Assembly: GCA_039090855.1 (NCBI GenBank)
Contig: CM077034.1
Span: forward strand, 14,649,719-14,713,718
Length of the DNA: 64,000 nucleotides
Source of the DNA: Macrothele yani
Lineage: Eukaryota; Arthropoda; Arachnida; Araneae; Macrothelidae
Direction: 5' to 3'
Shown here: piece after piece, positions 30,401-42,255 of the stretch
How positions within the stretch are numbered: the stretch's first letter is position 1
How the letters are laid out: each line of letters starts with the position of its first letter
Translations under genes and position numbers: made by a program
Notes under the pieces: generated by a model
What the model was told of the DNA's origin: nothing
Database searches by the model: none
Seen by the model: only the letters and a program-made list of their open reading frames with translations

Positions 30401-31256
30401 TCATTACAGGATCTGTTAGGTGCAAGTTTGCCAGACAGACCACCAGAACGTTAGGGGATCATACTCAAATTGCACTTTTGATTTCCCCGTGTCACAGAGA
30501 ACGCAGAGATTTAGTTTTAAGACAAAAATAATTAATTTTAAGTTCCTAGGCCTCGGCTTAGGCTTTTTAGTAAATTTTAATCATGTTCATAAGGTTTACA
30601 TGAAAGTCATGTTCAGTGCTCATGTTCATAAAGTTTACATAAAAAGTAAAATTTTAATGTTGCACATTTTTTCAGACAAAAAGAATCAACTTTAGGTCCC
30701 TAGGCCTTGGCTTAGGCCTTTTTACCCAATTTTAATCGTACAAACTCATGTTCATAAGGTTTACATAAAATGTCAAGTTAATAATGTTGCACATTTTTAG
30801 GACCCTATGTCTCGGCTTAGGCCTTTTTAGCAAATTTTAACCGTGGGTGCTCATGTTCATAAGGTTTACATAAAAAGTTACTTTGCATTTTATGTAATGC
30901 TTATGAATATGAGTAGGGTTAAAATCTGTTAAAATGCCCTACATGTAGGCCTACGGTCAAAAAATTTATGTTTTGCGGTTCAGTAAAAGTGGAACATTAT
31001 TTACTTGATTTACTATGTAACCCTATGAATATGAGCTCGGAGGATTAAAATTTGACAAAAAGGCGCAGATCTAAGCATTATAATTAATGTTGCATTTCGA
31101 AAAACCTACTCATGTGGAAGTGTTTCATAGAAATGAAAAGTGTATTTTTTATACAATCCGATAATGCTTAGGTAGCCACCAGTATTTCAAAAACCCCACC
31201 ACACTCCAACAGATCTCTAACAACAAAATTCTAAGTTTTCGATAAACTGACCACTC
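30401..31256. repeat. Spacer of the foldback repeat with its own direct and inverted repeats
   Basis: Three copies of a block CTAGGCCTCGGCTTAGGC ... CATGTTCATAAGGTTTACAT lie near 30545, 30697 and 30806. Inverted versions (TTATGAATATGAG, ATGTAGGCCTACGG) occur at about 30900-30955 and 31023-31035. No gene is supported. Confidence 0.65.
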
Positions 31257-34200
31257 GGTGAAATGATCTTTCAATGTAATGAACTTTTAGGTAAAGTAAT
31301 CCTTCGGTGAAATGATCTTTCGATGTAATGAACTTTTAGGTAAAGTAATCCTTCGGTGAAATGATCTTTCGATGTAATGAACTTTTAGGTAAAGTAATCC
31401 TTCGGTGAAATGATCTTTCGATGTAATGAACTTTTAGGTAAAGTAATCCTTCGGTGAAATGATCTTTCGATGTAATGAACTTTTAGGTAAAGTAATCCTT
31501 CGCTGAAATGATCTTTCGATGTAATGAACTTTTAGGTAAAGTAATCCTTCGGTGAAATGATCTTTCGATGTAATGAACTTTTAGGTAAAGTAATCCTTCG
31601 GTGAAATGATCTTTCGATGTAATGAACTTTTAGGTAAAGTAATCCTTCGGTGAAATGATCTTTCGATGTAATGAACTTTTAGGTAAAGTAATCCTTCGGT
31701 GAAATGATCTTTCGATGTAATGAACTTTTAGGTAAAGTAATCCTTCGGTGAAATGATCTTTCGATGTAATGAACTTTTAGGTAAAGTAATCTTTCGGTGA
31801 AATGATCTTTCGATGTAATGAACTTTTAGGTAAAGTAATCCTTCGGTGAAATGATCTTTCGATGTAATGAACTTTTAGGTAAAGTAATCCTTCGGTGAAA
31901 TGATCTTTCGATGTAATGAACTTTTAGGTAAAGTAATCCTTCGGTGAAATGATCTTTCGATGTAATGAACTTTTAGGTAAAGTAATCCTTCGGTGAAATG
32001 ATCTTTCGATGTAATGAACTTTTAGGTAAAGTAATCCTTCGGTGAAATGATCTTTCGATGTAATGAACTTTTAGGTAAAGTAATCCTTCGGTGAAATGAT
32101 CTTTCGATGTAATGAACTTTTAGGTAAAGTAATCCTTCGGTGAAATGATCTTTCGATGTAATGAACTTTTAGGTAAAGTAATCCTTCGCTGAAATGATCT
32201 TTCGATGTAATGAACTTTTAGGTAAAGTAATCCTTCGGTGAAATGATCTTTCGATGTAATGAACTTTTAGGTAAAGTAATCCTTCGGTGAAATGATCTTT
32301 CGATGTAATGAACTTTTAGGTAAAGTAATCCTTCGCTGAAATGATCTTTCGATGTAATGAACTTTTAGGTAAAGTAATCCTTCGGTGAAATGATCTGAAA
32401 TGATCTTTCGATGTAATGAACTTTTAGGTAAAGTAATCCTTCGGTGAAATGATCTTTCGATGTAATGAACTTTTAGGTAAAGTAATCCTTCGGTGAAATG
32501 ATCTTTCGATGTAATGAACTTTTAGGTAAAGTAATCCTTCGGTGAAATGATCTTTCGATGTAATGAACTTTTAGGTAAAGTAATCCTTCGGTGAAATGAT
32601 CTTTCGATGTAATGAACTTTTAGGTAAAGTAATCCTTCGGTGAAATGATCTTTCGATGTAATGAACTTTTAGGTAAAGTAATCCTTCGGTGAAATGATCT
32701 TTCGATGTAATGAACTTTTAGGTAAAGTAATCCTTCGGTGAAATGATCTTTCGATGATGTAATGAACTTTTAGGTAAAGTAATCCTTCGGTGAAATGATC
32801 TTTCGATGTAATGAACTTTTAGGTAAAGTAATCCTTCGTGAAATGATCTTTCGATGTAATGAACTTTTAGGTAAAGTAATCCTTCGGTGAAATGATCTTT
32901 CGATGTAATGAACTTTTAGGTAAAGTAATCCTTCGGTGAAATGATCTTTCGATGTAATGAACTTTTAGGTAAAGTAATCCTTCGGTGAAATGATCTTTCG
33001 ATGTAATGAACTTTTAGGTAAAGTAATCCTTCGGTGAAATGATCTTTCGATGTAATGAACTTTTAGGTAAAGTAATCCTTCGGTGAAATGATCTTTCGAT
33101 GTAATGAACTTTTAGGTAAAGTAATCCTTCGGTGAAATGATCTTTCGATGTAATGAACTTTTAGGTAAAGTAATCCTTCGCTGAAATGATCTTTCGATGT
33201 AATGAACTTTTAGGTAAAGTAATCCTTCGGTGAAATGATCTTTCGATGTAATGAACTTTTAGGTAAAGTAATCCTTCGGTGAAATGATCTTTCGATGTAA
33301 TGAACTTTTAGGTAAAGTAATCCTTCGGTGAAATGATCTTTCGATGTAATGAACTTTTAGGTAAAGTAATCCTTCGGTGAAATGATCTTTCGATGTAATG
33401 AACTTTTAGGTAAAGTAATCCTTCGGTGAAATGATCTTTCGATGTAATGAACTTTTAGGTAAAGTAATCCTTCGGTGAAATGATCTTTCGATGTAATGAA
33501 CTTTTAGGTAAAGTAATCCTTCGGTGAAATGATCTTTCGATGTAATGAACTTTTAGGTAAAGTAATCCTTCGGTGAAATGATCTTTCGATGTAATGAACT
33601 TTTAGGTAAAGTAATCCTTCGGTGAAATGATCTTTCGATGTAATGAACTTTTAGGTAAAGTAATCCTTCGGTGAAATGATCTTTCGATGTAATGAACTTT
33701 TAGGTAAAGTAATCCTTCGGTGAAATGATCTTTCGATGTAATGAACTTTTAGGTAAAGTAATCCTTCGGTGAAATGATCTTTCGATGTAATGAACTTTTA
33801 GGTAAAGTAATCCTTCGGTGAAATGATCTTTCGATGTAATGAACTTTTAGGTAAAGTAATCCTTCGGTGAAATGATCTTTCGATGTAATGAACTTTTAGG
33901 TAAAGTAATCCTTCGGTGAAATGATCTTTCGATGTAATGAACTTTTAGGTAAAGTAATCCTTCGGTGAAATGATCTTTCGATGTAATGAACTTTTAGGTA
34001 AAGTAATCCTTCGGTGAAATGATCTTTCGATGTAATGAACTTTTAGGTAAAGTAATCCTTCGGTGAAATGATCTTTCGATGTAATGAACTTTTAGGTAAA
34101 GTAATCCTTCGGTGAAATGATCTTTCGATGTAATGAACTTTTAGGTAAAGTAATCCTTCGGTGAAATGATCTTTCGATGTAATGAACTTTTAGGTAAAGT

Positions 34201-36472
34201 AATCCTTCGGTGAAATGATCTTTCGATGTAATGAACTTTTAGGTAAAGTAATCCTTCGGTGAAATGATCTTTCGATGTAATGAACTTTTAGGTAAAGTAA
34301 TCCTTCGGTGAAATGATCTTTCGATGTAATGAACTTTTAGGTAAAGTAATCCTTCGGTGAAATGATCTTTCGATGTAATGAACTTTTAGGTAAAGTAATC
34401 CTTCGGTGAAATGATCTTTCGATGTAATGAACTTTTAGGTAAAGTAATCCTTCGGTGAAATGATCTTTCGATGTAATGAACTTTTAGGTAAAGTAATCCT
34501 TCGGTGAAATGATCTTTCGATGTAATGAACTTTTAGGTAAAGTAATCCTTCGGTGAAATGATCTTTCGATGTAATGAACTTTTAGGTAAAGTAATCCTTC
34601 GGTGAAATGATCTTTCGATGTAATGAACTTTTAGGTAAAGTAATCCTTCGGTGAAATGATCTTTCGATGTAATGAACTTTTAGGTAAAGTAATCCTTCGG
34701 TGAAATGATCTTTCGATGTAATGAACTTTTAGGTAAAGTAATCCTTCGGTGAAATGATCTTTCGATGTAATGAACTTTTAGGTAAAGTAATCCTTCGGTG
34801 AAATGATCTTTCGATGTAATGAACTTTTAGGTAAAGTAATCCTTCGGTGAAATGATCTTTCGATGTAATGAACTTTTAGGTAAAGTAATCCTTCGGTGAA
34901 ATGATCTTTCGATGTAATGAACTTTTAGGTAAAGTAATCCTTCGGTGAAATGATCTTTCGATGTAATGAACTTTTAGGTAAAGTAATCCTTCGGTGAAAT
35001 GATCTTTCGATGTAATGAACTTTTAGGTAAAGTAATCCTTCGGTGAAATGATCTTTCGATGTAATGAACTTTTAGGTAAAGTAATCCTTCGGTGAAATGA
35101 TCTTTCGATGTAATGAACTTTTAGGTAAAGTAATCCTTCGGTGAAATGATCTTTCGATGTAATGAACTTTTAGGTAAAGTAATCCTTCGGTGAAATGATC
35201 TTTCGATGTAATGAACTTTTAGGTAAAGTAATCCTTCGGTGAAATGATCTTTCGATGTAATGAACTTTTAGGTAAAGTAATCCTTCGGTGAAATGATCTT
35301 TCGATGTAATGAACTTTTAGGTAAAGTAATCCTTCGGTGAAATGATCTTTCGATGTAATGAACTTTTAGGTAAAGTAATCCTTCGGTGAAATGATCTTTC
35401 GATGTAATGAACTTTTAGGTAAAGTAATCCTTCGGTGAAATGATCTTTCGATGTAATGAACTTTTAGGTAAAGTAATCCTTCGGTGAAATGATCTTTCGA
35501 TGTAATGAACTTTTAGGTAAAGTAATCCTTCGGTGAAATGATCTTTCGATGTAATGAACTTTTAGGTAAAGTAATCCTTCGGTGAAATGATCTTTTCGAT
35601 GTAATGAACTTTTAGGTAAAGTAATCCTTCGGTGAAATGATCTTTCGATGTAATGAACTTTTAGGTAAAGTAATCCTTCGGTGAAATGATCTTTCGATGT
35701 AATGAACTTTTAGGTAAAGTAATCCTTCGGTGAAATGATCTTTCGATGTAATGAACTTTTAGGTAAAGTAATCCTTCGGTGAAATGATCTTTCGATGTAA
35801 TGAACTTTTAGGTAAAGTAATCCTTCGGTGAAATGATCTTTCGATGTAATGAACTTTTAGGTAAAGTAATCCTTCGGTGAAATGATCTTTCGATGTAATG
35901 AACTTTTAGGTAAAGTAATCCTTCGGTGAAATGATCTTTCGATGTAATGAACTTTTAGGTAAAGTAATCCTTCGGTGAAATGATCTTTCGATGTAATGAA
36001 CTTTTAGGTAAAGTAATCCTTCGGTGAAATGATCTTTCGATGTAATGAACTTTTAGGTAAAGTAATCCTTCGGTGAAATGATCTTTCGATGTAATGAACT
36101 TTTAGGTAAAGTAATCCTTCGGTGAAATGATCTTTCGATGTAATGAACTTTTAGGTAAAGTAATCCTTCGGTGAAATGATCTTTCGATGTAATGAACTTT
36201 TAGGTAAAGTAATCCTTCGGTGAAATGATCTTTCGATGTAATGAACTTTTAGGTAAAGTAATCCTTCGGTGAAATGATCTTTCGATGTAATGAACTTTTA
36301 GGTAAAGTAATCCTTCGGTGAAATGATCTTTCGATGTAATGAACTTTTAGGTAAAGTAATCCTTCGGTGAAATGATCTTTCGATGTAATGAACTTTTAGG
36401 TAAAGTAATCCTTCGGTGAAATGATCTTTCGATGTAATGAACTTTTAGGTAAAGTAATCCTTCGGTGAAATG
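31257..36472. repeat. 49-bp satellite, ~106 near-identical copies
   Basis: Unit: GTGAAATGATCTTTCGATGT, AATGAACTTTTAGGTAAAGT, AATCCTTCG (49 bp). Rare variants include GCTGAAATG for GGTGAAATG near 31502, 32186, 32333 and 33180, a 10-bp duplication near 32392, a GATGATG variant near 32752 and an extra T near 35592. From about 33200 to 35580 I see essentially no unit variation. All frames are closed. The period times three equals 147 bp. Confidence 0.97.
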
Positions 36473-36605
36473 AGCTTTTCGATCAAATGAACTTTTAGGT
36501 GAAGTGACCTTTCGGTGAAATGAACTTTTCGGTCAAGTGACCCTTCGGTAAAATGTACCTTTCGATCAAGTGATTTTCGGTCAAATGACCTTTTGATCAA
36601 GTGAA
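36473..36605. repeat. Right arm of the foldback repeat
   Basis: Irregular units TTTCGATCAAATGAACTTTT, GTGACCTTTCGGTGAAATG and TTTTCGGTCAAGTGACCCTT are the reverse complement of the motifs at 29809-30400, so the whole 29809-36605 block folds back on itself. Confidence 0.8.
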
Positions 36606-36990
36606 CGATACCCGTTCTGATCATGTGAGGAATGAAGATGTGTAGCAGTTGTGTAATGTGAAACAAAATGTTGTTAACAAGGTGGAGAGTAATATTCTTA
36701 GGTGGTTTGGCCACGTTGAAAGAATGGTGATGAGATGCTCACCAAGAGAATTTATTCAGTGCAAGTGGCAGGAAAGAAAGGTAGAGGAGGACCAGATTCA
36801 GGAATGTCTGCATGAGAATATGATAATGAGCATGAAGTACAAAAGGTCTTGTGTGTGGCATGTAATGGATGTTAATGAAGCCCAAGCTGTGCGTGAGGTT
36901 GCTGTAAATGGAGATGTTTAGTACAGCAACAGTAAGTTCTTTCTGTGAGGAGCTAACCTCTGAATATCAGAGAACAGGTTAGTGATATGA
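36606..36990 (+). pseudogene. LINE B fragment (C-terminus, plus strand)
   Basis: The frame 36649-36921 reads CNVKQNVVNKVESNILRWFG, HVERM, then QIQECLHENMIMSMKYKRSC, the LINE B C-terminus with small deletions and substitutions. The 3' sequence GAGGAGCTAACCTCTGAATA and GGTTAGTGATATGAATGTAG matches the family B tail region in inverse orientation to 26.6 kb. Confidence 0.85.
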
Positions 36991-37038
36991 ATGTAGGCTT
37001 TGTTTTTATGTGTGTAAAGCTGTTTGTCATATTTGCCA

Positions 37039-37460
37039 TGTCGGAAAAACTGATCAACGAATTTGCATCTGATCTTGTTAGAAACTTGGCGAAACTTGCA
37101 AAGACACATACTTAAAAGTTACAGAAAGTCTATGGGAAAGATTGTATGAGTAGTGTACAAGTTTATGAGTGACATAAACATTTTAAAGACTGTCGTGAAA
37201 GTGTTGAGAGTGATGAACGCTCCAGGAGGCCCACAAACAGCAAAATAAAAAACAATGTCAAACTTATGCACACAGCTGTGCGGGAAAATTGCCGAATCAG
37301 TACTCGTGAGTTATCTCGAGACTTTAATATTCAGTTCAGTGGATTCTTTCATGATTTGGGTACGAAATGTGTCTCAGTCAAATTTATGACTGAGCAAAAC
37401 CAGGCATGTATTTCATCTGATAGTGACCTAAACCAAAAACTATATATAACTGTCTGAGCA
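37039..37460 (+). pseudogene. Mariner-like transposase N-terminal relic
   Basis: ATG 37039 starts SEKLINEFASDLVRNLAKLA; after stops and a frameshift the text continues HKHFKDCRESVESDERSRRP (about 37169-37228) and IKNNVKLMHTAVRENCRIST (37248-37305). This is the HTH-linker layout of mariner/SETMAR-type transposases (WxxRFKxGRxxxxDDxRxGRP). No catalytic domain follows. Confidence 0.7.
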
Positions 37461-37529
37461 TGATAACAACTCACTAGATGCTAAATAAAAGATGTTATTT
37501 ATTTACATTTTAAAAACTACACACTAACA

Positions 37530-37640
37530 ATTAAAAAAACGTCCATAGCGAGTTCCTTCGGAGGTACTACACCTCCATCTTCAGGTCTAGTGCACAGAAA
37601 TGGAAGTGTCTCAAGTGTACAGTGTATTAACAAAACTCAC
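37530..37640 (-). mobile_element. PLE-terminal or hammerhead-like fragment
   Basis: The minus strand reads CCTGAAGATGGAGGTGTAGT then ACCTCCGAAGGAACTCGC: a CUGAAGA box, a GGAGGU/ACCUCC stem and a GAAG box, resembling a degenerate hammerhead core as found at PLE ends. No protein-coding part is attached. Confidence 0.35.
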
Positions 37641-37659
37641 CATACACCTAGAATAGAAA

Positions 37660-39712
37660 CACAACATAGCATTTATTGACATACATTAGTATGGTGTCGG
37701 TCCACCTTTAGCCTTAATTAGGGTTCCCACTCAAAAGTAATAAAAAAATTCCCTGACTTTTCCAGGTTCTCCAGGTGTTTTTTTTTAAGTTTTCCAGAGT
37801 GGCATGTTGCAAAGAATTGTTACATTTCATTCCATTCCATTCATTTTTCTCACCAAAGCACACACTTGTAAATTCTTTAAGTAATTTGTCTTTATAAAAT
37901 TACCTGCTTTTCATTAATAACAACTAACTGTGTACATTATTTTCTGTACCAAAGTTCCGTGAACTTTTGTGAATACTACCCACACGGAATTTGTAAATAC
38001 ATTCCCATAGAAACAGGTCATATGTAAGAAAAAATCTGTCAGTTGAATAGTTTCAGTTTTTCTATAACACAATGCAGCTAAGCTTAATGATGGAATGGCT
38101 CTGTTCAAAGAAACATGTTTCAAGAGAACCAACAGACAAAGGACTTTGATCCATCATTTGGTTGGTTCTCTTGTGAAGTGTTTCTTCAAGCAGGAGCCAT
38201 TGTGCCTAATTGTTCCATGTTATAACAACTGCCTGCAGAAATTGAACAAAAGTTTAATAACTGGCAATTTTAAAAAATCAATTTTGTATCTTTTTTTAGA
38301 GAATAAAGGAAATACTTAATATAACTGAAAGTAAGATCTACCAAATTCTAGGCAGGCAGTAATTAAAAGCAAAAGTTTGAAATCTTGAAAAAATAAAGCT
38401 TTTTTGGCAAAATAAAGTATCATTGATTTTTACAAAAAAAAAAGGGTAATTTTCCCTGAGTTTTCCCTGATTTATACAAAAAGATTTTTGGAACCATTTT
38501 CAAATTCCCTGAGAATTCCAGGTTTTCCCTGTTTTCCAGGTTGAGTGGGAACTCTGTTAATGCATGCACTGACCCTTTGAGACATGCTTTTGACAAGGTT
38601 TTGGAACACAGTGATAGGTATGAGCTTCCATTCAGTACATAATTCTGCCGCTAACTGTTGCTTAGTAGTAGGCCTTCGTTCCAAATTTCTTATGCGACGC
38701 TCTAACTCATCATGTAGGTGCTCTATGAGATTAAGATCAGGGCTCTGTGCTGGTCAGTCTACACATGATATGGAATTATTGTCAAATCACACCGTAACAG
38801 TCCTTGCTTTATGGCTCGATGCATTATGCTGCTGGTACCAACAAGGCTCGGTTCTATAGCATTGCCACTGAGTTGGTAGGGCATAATTGTCCAGAATATA
38901 GAGGTAGACATGCTAGTTAACAGGTTTGTCCATGATAACCAACGGGCAGGGACCGTACCACAAAAAACACCTCCACACGACTACACCGCCAGCTCTAAAC
39001 TTGACCATAAAAACAGCACACTGTGGTAAATAGTGTTCCCACAGTTGGCACCATGTACCCACATGCAGCCATCAGATTGGTGGATCGTGTATCTGGATTC
39101 ATCAGTTTATAGGACCCATTTCCATTGATCTACGGTCCACGATAAATGTTCTTTACACCATGCTAAACGACCAGTAGCATTCCGAGTGGAGATGAAAAGC
39201 TTATGAGCAGCCGCACGACCACAGTAACCCATGGAATGAAGTTTTCTGTGAATGGTACGTGTACATGCCGAGGTTCCAGTATTTTTACTCACCTGTACAC
39301 TGAGGTCTTGTGCAGTAAGTACTCCGTCGATTAGCTGTAACGAATCTCCTGAGGTTTCGACGTCCTCTATCACTGATTTTCTTTCGTCTGCCGGTACGTT
39401 TTGCTGCTTCAGGCACGCCATGTGTCTTCCACTTATTCAGTACATCCAAAACAGTTGACTTGGGTATGTTTAAACTCCTCTCAGTTTCTCTTGTGGACAA
39501 CCCACTAATATAACACCCAACAATCTTTCCTTTCTCAAAGTCAGTTCTCTCCCGCCAGGACATTTTCACTCAATCTCACAGTGCGATATGATCACGGTCA
39601 GCTGCAGGCCTGTTGTTATACAGTTTGGAACTATACCGCACATCTTAACAATGCAGCGGATCCGTTCGTTTGCTTTGGAAGGGATGTCTGGTGACTTTTG
39701 TCAATGTAGTGT
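37660..39712 (-). mobile_element. Tc1-like transposon (family T3), disrupted by an inserted element
   Basis: Minus-strand coding in pieces: MSWRERTDFEKGKIVGCYIS (HTH, from 39563), SLNIPKSTVLDVLNKWKTHG, then LHSMGYCGRAAAHKLFISTR (about 39240-39180) and LAWCKEHLSWTVDQWKWVL. The segment with the catalytic motifs (39110-38700) is scrambled by stops, and LAAELCTEWKLIPITVFQNL (about 38640-38590) is the Tc1 C-terminal helix region. The last codons are separated by an 836-bp insertion. Boundaries are approximate because the inverted repeats are poorly preserved. Confidence 0.8.
37720..38555. mobile_element. Non-autonomous DNA element inserted in the Tc1
   Basis: The left end AGGGTTCCCACTCAA and right end TTGAGTGGGAACTCT are inverted, and subterminal TTCCCTGACTTTTCCAGG is matched by complements of CCTGGAATTCTCAGGGAA-type sequence near 38500-38525. 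The interior is AT-rich with a possible old gene fragment (38095-38319 frame, not recognised). Target duplication not clear. hAT affinity is suspected from the end sequence. Confidence 0.6.
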
Positions 39713-40085
39713 ATATATACTAATCAGCAATACCATCACGCCCCCAGTCAAGGAGCATACATTGCCAACTGAAAGAAAATTATTATAGAAGACAAATAGT
39801 AACGTCATATTTATGAGTTATTTATGAGGTACATCCGAATCATCAGAAAAGCAGTTCTTCAGAAGAAAACTTTAGGGTGAAGGCAGAAACAACGGTAACT
39901 TGTCATTGCAACAGGAAGACAAGAAGTTTGCACATTCATCGCTTCTTGTCTTCCTGTAGCAAAACTGCCTACCTGTTTGCTGTCTGCCTTCCTTGAAAAA
40001 GCCATCTGGTTGGTGTGCAAAAGCTTGGAAACTTTCATTTCTATTCTACACCAAGAAATTTCAGATATCTAGTATCGTTATACTA
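39713..40085. other. Noncoding DNA with a perfect hairpin
   Basis: CAGGAAGACAAGAAG (39912-39926) and CTTCTTGTCTTCCTG (39942-39956) are perfect reverse complements around a 15-nt loop; nothing else recognised. Confidence 0.6.
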
Positions 40086-41306
40086 AACTATCTACCAACA
40101 AGTAATTGGACACTTTTGATAGCAAAGGAAAATGAAGTTTATTCATCTTCAATAGTTGGTGGAGCCTCCAGGAGTGGCGATTACAGCTGCAACCCTCCGG
40201 GGAATACTCTCAACCAGGTGTTGTACAACGGCTAGCGGTATTTTCTTCCACTTGGCTTGGAGAAGACAGGTCAGTTCCTTCACTGATTTCGGACGGTGGG
40301 AGCACCCCTTAAGTCGATGCTCCAACTCCTCCAAGAGGTGCTCAATAGGGTTAAGGTCCGGGGTCTGCGCAGGCCAGTCCATTTGATTAACCCCATTGTC
40401 ACTATAACAAGCCATGGTGGACCTCGCGACATGAAAGGTGGCATTGTCATCCTGAAAGTAACATGGGTCCACCCCGTAAAACTGCCACAACGTAGGAGGC
40501 GCATGGTCATCCAAAATGGTGCAGTAGGTCTCCGCGTTGAGTCTACCAGGAATTGTGACCAAGGGTCTCGTGCGATACCAGAAGAAACACTCCCATAGCA
40601 TAATTCCACCACCACCAAACTTCACAGTTAGCACAATATAATCTGGCAGGAGGCGTTCTCCAGGCAGACGCCAAACCCAGGCCCTGCCATCTGAACGGTA
40701 GAGGGTGAACCTTGATTCGTCGCTCCAGAGAACCTGTTTCCACTGTTCAACGGTCCACTGTCGACGTTCTTTGCACCACGTTAGCCGAGCAGCGCTATTG
40801 GACTTGGCGATCAAAGGCTTGTGAGCGGCAGCACGTCCATGATAACCGAGCAGATGGGCTTCCTTACGGATGGTATTCATCGAAAGAACACTCCCGGATG
40901 CCTGTTGAAACTCCTCGCGGATGTGGCCCATCGATTTGGTGCGGTTCTTCCGAATTTCTGTGGCCAGCACCCGTCGGTCTCTAACTCCCAGTTTTGTGGG
41001 TCTGCCAGGTCGGGGCTCATTCCGACAGTCACCTCTCATCTTCCACTTGCCAATCACGTAGGCCACTGTCGATTTTGGGTACTTCAACTCGCTGGATGTG
41101 TCACGTATGGATCGGCCATTTCTGTGATACCCGACGATTACAACTTTCTCGAAATCAGAGAGCTCCGAACTGCGTGGCATCTTGCATGCGACTGGTTGCG
41201 TTGTTGTTTCCCACACGATATTTAACGGCGGCGGCCGTGACGTAGATGAGGACCGCAGATATCGTTGATTGCAGGGGTGTCCAATTACTTGTTGGTAGAT
41301 AGTTTA
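40086..41306 (-). mobile_element. Complete Tc1-like transposon (family T4)
   Basis: Inverted repeats AAACTATCTACCAACAAGTA and its complement TACTTGTTGGTAGATAGTTT bound the element, with TA at 40084-40085 and again immediately after the right repeat. It contains one uninterrupted transposase gene and about 65-125 bp of noncoding DNA at each end, the compact layout of an autonomous Tc1 element. It inserted beside or into a LINE B copy that resumes at 41309. Confidence 0.93.
40149..41180 (-). CDS. Intact Tc1-family transposase, DD34E
   Basis: I place the start at ATG 41180 (MPRSSELSDFEKVVIVGYHR), giving 343 residues, the usual Tc1 length; the frame extends 12 codons further upstream. Order: first HTH (res 8-50, SIRDTSSELKYPKSTVAYVI), a GRPR-like linker (RPGRPTK, res ~63-69), second HTH (to ~125), then the catalytic core with VLWSDESRF (first Asp), CYFQDDNATFH (second Asp) and QTPDLNPIEHL with Glu 34 residues after the second Asp. 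The C-terminus AVVQHLVESIPRRVAAVIA is typical. It would cut and paste the element at TA sites by binding the terminal repeats. There are no stops or frameshifts, unlike every other Tc1 here except 56548-57579, so it is either young or still under selection. The Gly-rich stretch VKFGGGGIMLWE is normal for the family. Confidence 0.95.
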   Translation of the reverse strand: MPRSSELSDFEKVVIVGYHRNGRSIRDTSSELKYPKSTVAYVIGKWKMRGDCRNEPRPGRPTKLGVRDRRVLATEIRKNRTKSMGHIREEFQQASGSVLSMNTIRKEAHLLGYHGRAAAHKPLIAKSNSAARLTWCKERRQWTVEQWKQVLWSDESRFTLYRSDGRAWVWRLPGERLLPDYIVLTVKFGGGGIMLWECFFWYRTRPLVTIPGRLNAETYCTILDDHAPPTLWQFYGVDPCYFQDDNATFHVARSTMACYSDNGVNQMDWPAQTPDLNPIEHLLEELEHRLKGCSHRPKSVKELTCLLQAKWKKIPLAVVQHLVESIPRRVAAVIATPGGSTNY

Positions 41307-41308
41307 TA

Positions 41309-41626
41309 TTAAACAGCCATGGTGACATTACACAACCTTGCCTGACTCCTGCACCAGTAGAAAACCATTTCGATGAAACACCATTCCCTAGTACACAAGT
41401 TTTACTGCCAGTTTACATGGCTTTCACACTATTAAGTAAATTTCCAGTGATACCATATTTAATCAGTACCTTCCACAGAAGAGCCTTATTTACTCGGTCA
41501 TAAGCTTTCTCTAAAATGAAGGCAGCAAAAACTTGATCAACGGACAGGTACTTTTCAATCATCAAACATAAAGCAAAAATTTGGTTTTGTGCAGCCAGGC
41601 ATAAAACCTATGTACATCCCACAGCA
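41309..41626 (-). pseudogene. LINE B copy 2, part one (split by hAT)
   Basis: The plus strand reads TTAAACAGCCATGGTGACAT onward, the same text as at 27595 and 47003, corresponding to RT motif B and upstream on the minus strand. There are frameshifts and substitutions. The copy continues after the hAT at 45887. Confidence 0.88.
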
Positions 41627-42255
41627 GTGGCGGCTTTTCAGGTGAAGTAAGTGAAGTGCCTCTTCACCTATTTAACTCAAAATAAAGTTTTATTCAGTAT
41701 TTTTTTATAATATATTCTTTTTATATTTATTCAGTTCCAAAATACTCAAAATTTTGAATAGATATTAATTCACATGGCGAGCTCAATACGGAAAACAAAT
41801 CCTTATACGCAAAACAGTGCAAGTGAAGAGATGAAATGAGATGCTTGGAAGTCTGCAGTTTTCCGCCGAGTTGCCATGGTAACCGTGACGTCGCCCTCCC
41901 CAATCTGCTCGCTCAAGTGAAGTGTTTCAGCGTCAGGCGCCATACCTCTGCATCTTTCAGTTTTTGAGTGTAAAGTCGTGATAGATAACGGTGGAGCGGG
42001 CAGACTACCCCGGTACGTTGCAATCTACTAGGGCTTTTTCCGTGTGGTGCTCTGGTACATTATTTTCCGAAAGAAATTTGTTCTTTCGTGCTTTGTGATT
42101 ATTTGTTGAAAGCTTTAACTGATATTTTAGGTTTGTGTACAATTTAACTGATAGTGATAGTTTTTAGTATGCATCCTGTGGACGACATTGTTTGTAATTT
42201 ATTGCAAACTCCATTTACTCTGAGGAAAGATGAAGATGAAAGAGACATTTTGCTT

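Noticed and set aside
31257..36472. Possible telomeric or centromeric repeat
   Set aside because: The unit is not a TTAGG-type telomere repeat, and a 5-kb array inside LINE fragments is not evidence for a centromere.
36445..36714. Minus-strand frame across the right foldback arm
   Set aside because: It joins repeat units to antisense LINE B and has no recognisable domain.
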